Positions 51,606 to 56,717 of a DNA stretch of 56,717 bases are shown here, one piece after another. The notes under the pieces were generated by a model. The model had not been told where the DNA came from and ran no database searches. It saw only the letters and a list, made by a program, of their open reading frames with translations. Position 1 is the first letter of the stretch. Each line of letters opens with the position of its first letter. The translations under genes and the position numbers were made by a program. Where the stretch lies: the NCBI GenBank assembly GCA_050258755.1, contig JBLMZI010000008.1, forward strand, positions 1 to 56,717, read 5' to 3'. Source of the DNA: JBLMZI01 sp050258755 (GTDB taxonomy: Bacteria > Bacillota > Syntrophomonadia > Syntrophomonadales > DTU052).

Positions 51606-53126
51606 CTAATCGATTTCAAAGTTTAATTCACGGCTGCGGCTATAGCTCAGTGCACAGGCCACGGCCCGTTTCCATTCAAGCAGATTGGCGCGGCGCTCCC
51701 CGGCCGGCATCACCGGTTCGAAGACCCGCTGAATCTTTCTGATCTCCTGAAGTTGATTCATATCTTTCCAGTAATCAACTGCAAGTCCGGCCAGAAACGC
51801 GGCGCCCAAGACCGTCGATTCACTCGCGACCGGACGCTCGACCGGAACGCCTAAAATGTCGGCCTGAAACTGCATCAGGAAATTATTCTGAACCGCGCCG
51901 CCGTCAACCTTGAGCGAGGCCAGTTTGACACCCGAATCCTTACTCATCGCGTTCAGAACGTCATAGGTCTGATAAGCGATCGATTCTAAAGTTGCGCGGG
52001 CCACATGCTCGCGGCTGGTTCCCCGGGTCATTCCCACCAGCGTCCCGCGGGCATACATATCCCAATAAGGAGCCCCCAATCCTGTGAAGGCCGGAACCAA
52101 ATAAACACCGCCATTATCTGTAACTGCTGTTGCCAGAAGTTCACTGTCAGCGGCCCGATCAACCAGCCGCATTTCGTCCCGGAGCCACTGCACCGAAGCC
52201 CCGGCTACGAAAACGCTTCCTTCCAACGCATAGAGCACCTCATCACCGATCCCCCAGGCAATCGTGGTCAGCAGGCCCTGCTTAGAATCGATCGGCTTCT
52301 TTCCGGTGTTCAGCAGTAAAAAGCATCCTGTTCCGTAGGTGTTTTTTGCCGTACCTGGCTGAAAACAGGTTTGTCCGAACAGCGCCGCCTGCTGGTCGCC
52401 AGCCACGCCCGCCACCGGAACACTAACACCCAGTTCCGATGCATCGGTATAGCCATAGACCTGACTGGAACTCACGACCTTGGGCAGCATTACAGCCGGT
52501 ATATTCAGCGTGCGCAGCATATCGTTATCCCAGGCCAGCTCGTGAATATTATACAACATGGTCCTGGAAGCGTTCGAATAGTCGGTGACATGAACCTTAC
52601 CGCCGGTTAATTTCCAGATCAGCCAGGAATCAATCGTGCCAAACAGCAATTCGCCATTCTCAGCACGGGCCCGGCAGTTTGGAATGTTTTCAAGAATCCA
52701 GGCCAGCTTGGTCCCTGAAAAATAGGCATCGATCAGCAGACCGGTTTTGCTGTGGACCTGATTTTCCATGCCGCTGCGCTTTAATTCCTCACAGATTGGA
52801 GCGGTACGCCGGCACTGCCAGACAATCGCATTGGTAACCGGTTTTCCGGTTGCACGTTCCCAAACTACTGTCGTCTCGCGCTGGTTGGCAATCCCAATCC
52901 CCTTAATTTCTTCGCCTTTAATGTCGGCCTGGAGCATCGCCTGTTTGACGGTTCCGAGCGTTACCCCCCAGATTTCCATCGGATCATGTTCCACCCACCC
53001 CGGCTTCGGGTAAATCTGGGTGAATTCATGGTACCCTCTGGAAACGACATCCCCGTTTTGATCAATAATTTGTACGGTTGTTCCGGTTGTTCCCTGGTCG
53101 ATCGCCAGGATGAAGCCCTTACCCAT
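51606..53126 (-). CDS. glpK: Glycerol kinase
   Basis: Phosphorylates glycerol to glycerol-3-phosphate using ATP. The product is 506 aa, full length. FGGY-family N-terminal AIDQGTTGTTVQ, the GDQQAALFGQ segment, and LKVDGGAVQNNFLMQFQAD near the C-terminus are present. The start at ATG 53126 follows GGAGGG. No glpF, glpD or glpP is next to it, so uptake and oxidation genes lie elsewhere. No convincing promoter or cre site was found in the leader. Confidence 0.96.
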   Translation of the reverse strand: MGKGFILAIDQGTTGTTVQIIDQNGDVVSRGYHEFTQIYPKPGWVEHDPMEIWGVTLGTVKQAMLQADIKGEEIKGIGIANQRETTVVWERATGKPVTNAIVWQCRRTAPICEELKRSGMENQVHSKTGLLIDAYFSGTKLAWILENIPNCRARAENGELLFGTIDSWLIWKLTGGKVHVTDYSNASRTMLYNIHELAWDNDMLRTLNIPAVMLPKVVSSSQVYGYTDASELGVSVPVAGVAGDQQAALFGQTCFQPGTAKNTYGTGCFLLLNTGKKPIDSKQGLLTTIAWGIGDEVLYALEGSVFVAGASVQWLRDEMRLVDRAADSELLATAVTDNGGVYLVPAFTGLGAPYWDMYARGTLVGMTRGTSREHVARATLESIAYQTYDVLNAMSKDSGVKLASLKVDGGAVQNNFLMQFQADILGVPVERPVASESTVLGAAFLAGLAVDYWKDMNQLQEIRKIQRVFEPVMPAGERRANLLEWKRAVACALSYSRSRELNFEID

Positions 53127-53278
53127 TTTGCTTTCCCTCCAACAATTGTTACCGCCTCTTGGCTTTGCGCCTTTATCTGTAAGCATTTCCTTATTTTAAC
53201 GTATGGCGCCTAAACCCTTCTTCTTTTTCGACATGATATCGGATAAGTCCTTTCAGGGTTTTCGAATTTCCACAAAAT

Positions 53279-53316
53279 AAATACCCCGTTTCATCCTATG
53301 ACAAAACGGGGTATTT
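53279..53316 (-). terminator. Terminator after the FAH gene
   Basis: 13-bp perfect stem AAATACCCCGTTT/AAACGGGGTATTT with a 12-nt loop; T-rich on the minus strand after the stem. Confidence 0.85.
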
Positions 53317-53361
53317 GCAATCGCTAATGCATCACTTTTTAATTCTCTGCCCTTCGGCTGG

Positions 53362-54123
53362 TCATTCTCGTACAACCAAATTGACCAATCTTCCCACAGA
53401 ATCAATCTCTATCACAACTTCGTCCCCCGGCTGGACCGGGCCTACTCCCGACGGAGTCCCGGTAAAAATCACATCGCCCGGTTCCAGGGTCATAACGCCG
53501 GACATGAAAGCAAGCAGTTCGCCAACCGGAAAGATCATTTTAGCCGTACTGGACGCCTGCCGTTTTTCACCGTTAACAAAGGAAGATATACCCAAGTCGG
53601 TCGGATCTGCTTCGGTTTCAATCCAGGGACCCACCGGGCTAAACGTATCAAAGGATTTGCCCCGGGTCCATTGAACGTCTTTACGCTGCAAATCTCGGGC
53701 TGTTACGTCATTCCCGCAGGCATATCCGAAAACGCCGGCCAGGGCTTCTTTCGGACTTGCATGCCGCAGCGTGCAGCCGATGACAGCCACCAGTTCCGCT
53801 TCATAATCGACCTGCTGACTGACCGCCGGATAGACGATTCTGTCCCCGGTTCCAATCACAGCCGAAGGCGGTTTCATGAACAGCACCGGCTCAGACGGAA
53901 TGACAGTCCGTCCAAATTCTTCGATATGATCCTTATAATTCAGACCCACACAGATGATTTTTCCGGGAACGACCGGGGCTAAAAGCGATACCGAAGCCAT
54001 CGCGAATTCCCGGCCGGTTTCCCGGCCCCCGGCGTAACCCGGACCGTCAAGTTCCCGAATCCGGTCCGCGTCAATCACACCCCAGCTCGGGCCGTCCTTG
54101 GTTTCAAAACGGACATAGCGCAT
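53362..54123 (-). CDS. Fumarylacetoacetate hydrolase family protein
   Basis: A 253-aa member of the FAH superfamily (hydrolase, decarboxylase or isomerase of 2-hydroxymuconate/2-oxo acids). An N-terminal ~60-residue domain is followed by the catalytic domain with ICVGLNYKDHIEEF, acidic metal ligands in DYEAELVAVIG, and FTGTPSGVGPVQPGD. The true substrate cannot be read from the sequence; in many bacteria such genes are oxaloacetate tautomerases or acylpyruvases. It starts 24 bp after the lipoprotein stop, so the two may be one transcript. Confidence 0.88.
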   Translation of the reverse strand: MRYVRFETKDGPSWGVIDADRIRELDGPGYAGGRETGREFAMASVSLLAPVVPGKIICVGLNYKDHIEEFGRTVIPSEPVLFMKPPSAVIGTGDRIVYPAVSQQVDYEAELVAVIGCTLRHASPKEALAGVFGYACGNDVTARDLQRKDVQWTRGKSFDTFSPVGPWIETEADPTDLGISSFVNGEKRQASSTAKMIFPVGELLAFMSGVMTLEPGDVIFTGTPSGVGPVQPGDEVVIEIDSVGRLVNLVVRE

Positions 54124-54147
54124 TGTACCACTCCATCTTCGCGTTTT

Positions 54148-54675
54148 TTAGTGCCATTCTTTGATCAGATAGACCCCCTGGGTTTTCCTGCTTTCCGGAT
54201 CATAACCCACATTGAGGATCAACCCCTGATACGAAAAATTTGCATAGGCTGACCGTGAATCTTCCTGAATGGGTTTGCCAAAAACGGTCCGAAACGAATC
54301 AATGGAATCACCGGTCTTTAGTCCGTGAAAATCGACCACAGGGGTAAAGAACCAGATCTGATTCACTTTGGTCGGATCTTGACCGTCAAACCAAACCCGG
54401 AACCCGGCTTTTTTGTACTCCAGTCCACCCTCATCGACCGCTGTCGGCGTTTCACCCAGTACTTTGGTCAGCTGTTCCCTGGTCATCCCTATGTATTGGA
54501 TATAGGAATCGATCGAATTGGCTTCCGGTTCGGCCGTCGGCGTCATTTGGGACCGATCAGGCCGGGGCGTCGGTTCTTTCCCGGCGGAAGTGGGGGCCGG
54601 ACGACTGGCGCATCCTGCCGAGATGCCCATAAATAGGACCAGCATAACAATCCCCGAAATCACCTTTTTTTTCAT
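54148..54675 (-). CDS. Putative lipoprotein, function unknown
   Basis: A 175-aa predicted lipoprotein: signal peptide with positive start MKKK, hydrophobic core, and lipobox ISAGC with Cys22. A Pro/Thr-rich linker (~25-50) leads to a ~120-residue domain (IQYIGMTREQLTKVLGETPT and SFRTVFGKPI) that looks like two short repeats of a compact fold (~55-75 and ~118-140), each pairing a short helix with GxP. Exposed on the outer face of the cell membrane. ATG at 54675 follows GGGAGGGTG. No family recognised. Confidence 0.75.
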   Translation of the reverse strand: MKKKVISGIVMLVLFMGISAGCASRPAPTSAGKEPTPRPDRSQMTPTAEPEANSIDSYIQYIGMTREQLTKVLGETPTAVDEGGLEYKKAGFRVWFDGQDPTKVNQIWFFTPVVDFHGLKTGDSIDSFRTVFGKPIQEDSRSAYANFSYQGLILNVGYDPESRKTQGVYLIKEWH

Positions 54676-54820
54676 GTGTCACCCTCCCTCATACGAGAAA
54701 ACATACCGAAAAACCTTAACACCTTTAACCGTACAGCTTGATCACCTTATCATGTAGTATTCCTCATTTGAACATGTTTTCCTTCGGAAACGACCACAAA
54801 GCCCAATCCGCTAAAACAAC

Positions 54821-54855
54821 AAAAAGCCCTGCTTCTCGCTGCAAGCAGGGTTTTT
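54821..54855. terminator. Bidirectional terminator after the HD-GYP gene
   Basis: AAAAAGCCCTGCTT/AAGCAGGGTTTTT, 8-bp GC-rich core plus A/T flanks on both sides, 22 bp past the HD-GYP stop. Confidence 0.9.
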
Positions 54856-54877
54856 ACACTTCCCATCTCCACATTGT

Positions 54878-56023
54878 TTAGACGAAATCCTCGGCACAAA
54901 CCACGTCGCCAGGCTGAAGGTTGCGCTGCTGGATTTTTAGCTTTAGTCTGACCATGTTGGTTTCAATATTTCCCAGGCGCCGTGCGATAAACATTTCCGG
55001 CTGTTCGCTTAAATCCACCTCATAATTAGACACCAAATTACCGTCCCGACCGCAGATGACCTGTACCATAGGCCGGGTTGAATTCACTTTGTTCACCGCT
55101 GTGACCAGTGCAATGTGACCCGTATTCAATCCAACGAATGAACCCGCCGGATACATAGCCACGTTGCTGGCCAATGCTTCAACAATCTCCCGGTCAAAAT
55201 AGGTGTCGGTCAGCTTTTGAAGCAGGATGACGCCATCTGTCACTGAGTATCCTTTGCGATAGGGACGGTCGGATACGACCGCATCATAGGTGTCAGCAAC
55301 CGCCACGATCTTGGCATATTCCAGAATTTGCTCGCTTTTCAGACGCCGGGGATAGCCCGAACCATCAACCCGTTCGTGATGCTGGTAAACGATATGGGAA
55401 ACTGTCGGCGATACCTCACGGTGTGTCTGCAGAATGTTATATCCAATTTCCGGATGCCGCTGCACGATCCTGATTTCCGCTGAATCAAGGGCTTCGGGCT
55501 TGTTCAGAATGTCGGGGTTCACTGTGGTCATGCCGACATCATGCAGGAGCGCTCCGAGCCCTAATTCCATCAGGTTCCGCTCGTTATATCCCAGGGCCAG
55601 CCCAACCATCACTGAAAATGCGGCAACATTGATCGAATGGTAAAGCAGATAGGTTCCGTGGTTGCGAATATCGTCCAACTGGAGCAGCAGATGACGATTT
55701 GCCATAATATCGGCAATCAGCAGGTCTACCCCCTTGACCAGGGAACTCATATCAAAACTCTTACCGGTGCGGAAGGTTTTAAGCAGGGTTTTCATGCTTT
55801 CTGAAATGGAATCGACCACTCTGACTGAGATGTTCTCCGGAACGTCAATATCGCCGATACCATTTTTTGTGTATATTGAGCCAACCCCGATTTGACGCAG
55901 TTTCCCGATCGCCTGGTCTGTCAGCATGCTATTCTGCGCCATGAGCGGTTTTCCGTCATTATCGACAATGGCTCGGGCAACAATCATGCCCGGACGCAGT
56001 TCTTCCGCGAGGATACGCTGCAT
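54878..56023 (-). CDS. HD-GYP domain protein (putative c-di-GMP phosphodiesterase)
   Basis: A 381-aa cytosolic protein with an N-terminal ~115-residue region of unknown fold, then an HD-GYP domain (~125-300): metal-binding HSINVA, LLHDVGMTTV, HHERVDGSGYPRR and VADTYDAVVSDRPYRKG. All expected His/Asp residues and the GYP motif are intact, so c-di-GMP hydrolysis is plausible. ATG at 56023 follows GGGGGAG. It is monocistronic. No GGDEF protein is in the window. Confidence 0.92.
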   Translation of the reverse strand: MQRILAEELRPGMIVARAIVDNDGKPLMAQNSMLTDQAIGKLRQIGVGSIYTKNGIGDIDVPENISVRVVDSISESMKTLLKTFRTGKSFDMSSLVKGVDLLIADIMANRHLLLQLDDIRNHGTYLLYHSINVAAFSVMVGLALGYNERNLMELGLGALLHDVGMTTVNPDILNKPEALDSAEIRIVQRHPEIGYNILQTHREVSPTVSHIVYQHHERVDGSGYPRRLKSEQILEYAKIVAVADTYDAVVSDRPYRKGYSVTDGVILLQKLTDTYFDREIVEALASNVAMYPAGSFVGLNTGHIALVTAVNKVNSTRPMVQVICGRDGNLVSNYEVDLSEQPEMFIARRLGNIETNMVRLKLKIQQRNLQPGDVVCAEDFV

Positions 56024-56202
56024 CTACAACTCCCCCAATAACCGGTACCACATCGCCACTCTATCTATTCTAGGGCACTTTTGATCGGCCGTTTTCGACA
56101 TATTTTTTCTCTATCCATCATATCACGAATTGGTCTTATCGCTTCGATCAATGATTTTGTTCGTTTAGACCATGCCGCTTGCGGGCGCTGCATTGAGTAG
56201 TC

Positions 56203-56379
56203 CTATTTGGGAGCCCATAGGCAGCGTTGTGGCGACATAATCTTTTCTTCTTTCTTCAACTGGTTCATCGCCTTATCGACGTCTTTTTTGTCCAAACCTG
56301 TCATTTCGGCGATTTTGGTGGCGTTCAAAGGCTCACCCGCTTTGATCATTGCATCTAACACCATTTTTGCTGTGTCCAC
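56203..56379 (-). CDS. 58-aa winged-helix/HTH protein
   Basis: A small protein (58 aa) found by reading frames directly: it begins MDTAKMVLDAMIKAGEPLN and has a helix-turn-helix-like core (KIAEMTGLDKKDVDKAMNQ) ending LWAPK. Resembles the tiny MarR/winged-helix proteins of anaerobes. The GTG at 56379 lies 8 nt after GGGAGG, a strong ribosome site. It lies alone between the HD-GYP gene and the rRNA operon. Target unknown. Confidence 0.75.
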   Translation of the reverse strand: MDTAKMVLDAMIKAGEPLNATKIAEMTGLDKKDVDKAMNQLKKEEKIMSPQRCLWAPK

Positions 56380-56649
56380 AAAGACTTCCTCCCTGCGTTT
56401 CGTTATTCTTTCTTAGTTGGATCATTTTTGTTTTCTTTTAAGTTTATCAGGTATTCCAGGCGCTTGCCAGTGAGTAGCAGAGCGTCTCAACCCTGCAGCC
56501 TGTTTTAGCATGCCCGTAATTGATTTCTCGTTTCCAACATTGACGATCCTATGGGATCCGGTCAGTCGGCTCAGAAAAGTCAGTGGAACCGGCGAGATCG
56601 GCGATGCCGACAGTCCTCCAGCACGCCCAAACTACTCAAGAAAGGCTAA
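56380..56649. other. Non-coding stretch between HTH gene and rRNA operon
   Basis: About 270 bp with no credible gene, terminator or recognised RNA before the rRNA terminator at 56650. The HTH promoter should lie in its first ~80 bp, but no clear -35/-10 was found. Confidence 0.5.
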
Positions 56650-56672
56650 GACCCGGTCGATTTGACCGGGTC
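56650..56672 (-). terminator. Terminator of the rRNA operon
   Basis: 9-bp perfect stem GACCCGGTC/GACCGGGTC with a 5-nt loop, 14 bp beyond the 5S 3' end; the T tract is weak and interrupted (TTAGCCTTTCTT). Confidence 0.75.
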
Positions 56673-56685
56673 CTAAATTTTAATC

Positions 56686-56717
56686 CAGGCGGCGTCCTAC
56701 TCTCCCACTAAACGCAG
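56686..56717 (-). rRNA. rrf: 5S ribosomal RNA, 3' end only (cut by window edge)
   Basis: The minus strand reads GTGGGAGAGTAGGACGCCGC, the universal 3' part of bacterial 5S rRNA, and the gene continues past the right edge. The exact 3' end is uncertain by a few bases. Confidence 0.92.

Overview
The window is a gene-dense chromosome segment, probably from an anaerobic or respiring endospore-forming Firmicute of class Clostridia (Peptococcales/Heliobacteriales/Desulfitobacteriales type). The evidence is a germination protease gene facing an alpha/beta-type SASP gene, each behind a near-perfect sigma-G promoter; ylbJ; low-GC-type markers (TmcAL, FakA/YloV, Asp23-like); a siroheme-dependent (Ahb) heme operon with paired NirJ1/NirJ2-type radical SAM enzymes; and an ETF/membrane Fe-S oxidoreductase unit alongside menaquinone genes. 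No phage, transposase, CRISPR or plasmid genes were seen. The genus assignment is inference.

Layout: 1-224 is the end of a 102-bp tandem repeat array that runs off the left edge. 322-5350 holds pta-ackA, divergent tmcAL, and ylbJ. 5418-12688 (minus) holds a coiled-coil protein, a two-component/chemotaxis-like operon (cheY-cheR-cheB-hybrid kinase-receiver) and rsmD. 12815-18893 holds a candidate small RNA, gpr/SASP, recG, fakA-asp23 and rpmB. 19085-24717 (plus) holds two tandem paralogous 7TM hybrid kinases and a receiver. 25002-31782 holds a 3D-domain wall protein, coaD, thiolase, and etfB-etfA-(ETF:quinone oxidoreductase-like). 32160-42865 (minus) is a complete glutamyl-tRNA-to-heme operon via siroheme, ending in a second cheR. 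43066-45816 holds tatA, a membrane-anchored WD40 protein and tatC. 45852-51346 holds a late menaquinone operon (degenerate prenyl synthase, ubiD, ubiA, DUF4013, ubiX, prenyl diphosphate synthase). 51606-56379 holds glpK, an FAH-family enzyme, a lipoprotein, an HD-GYP protein and a 58-aa HTH protein. The right edge cuts into a minus-strand 5S rRNA.

How the parts fit (inference): thiolase, ETF and the membrane Fe-S/cytochrome-b-like oxidoreductase suggest acyl-CoA-linked electrons exchanged with menaquinone. The quinone is made by the UbiX/UbiD/UbiA/prenyl-synthase operon, and the heme operon supplies cytochromes. pta-ackA links acetyl-CoA to acetate. The signalling proteins lack any CheA, MCP or DNA-binding output in the window, so their targets are unknown.

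Many starts were moved from the longest reading frame to a GTG, TTG or internal ATG behind a clear Shine-Dalgarno sequence; reasons are given per gene. All function calls come from reading protein motifs by eye; no search was run.
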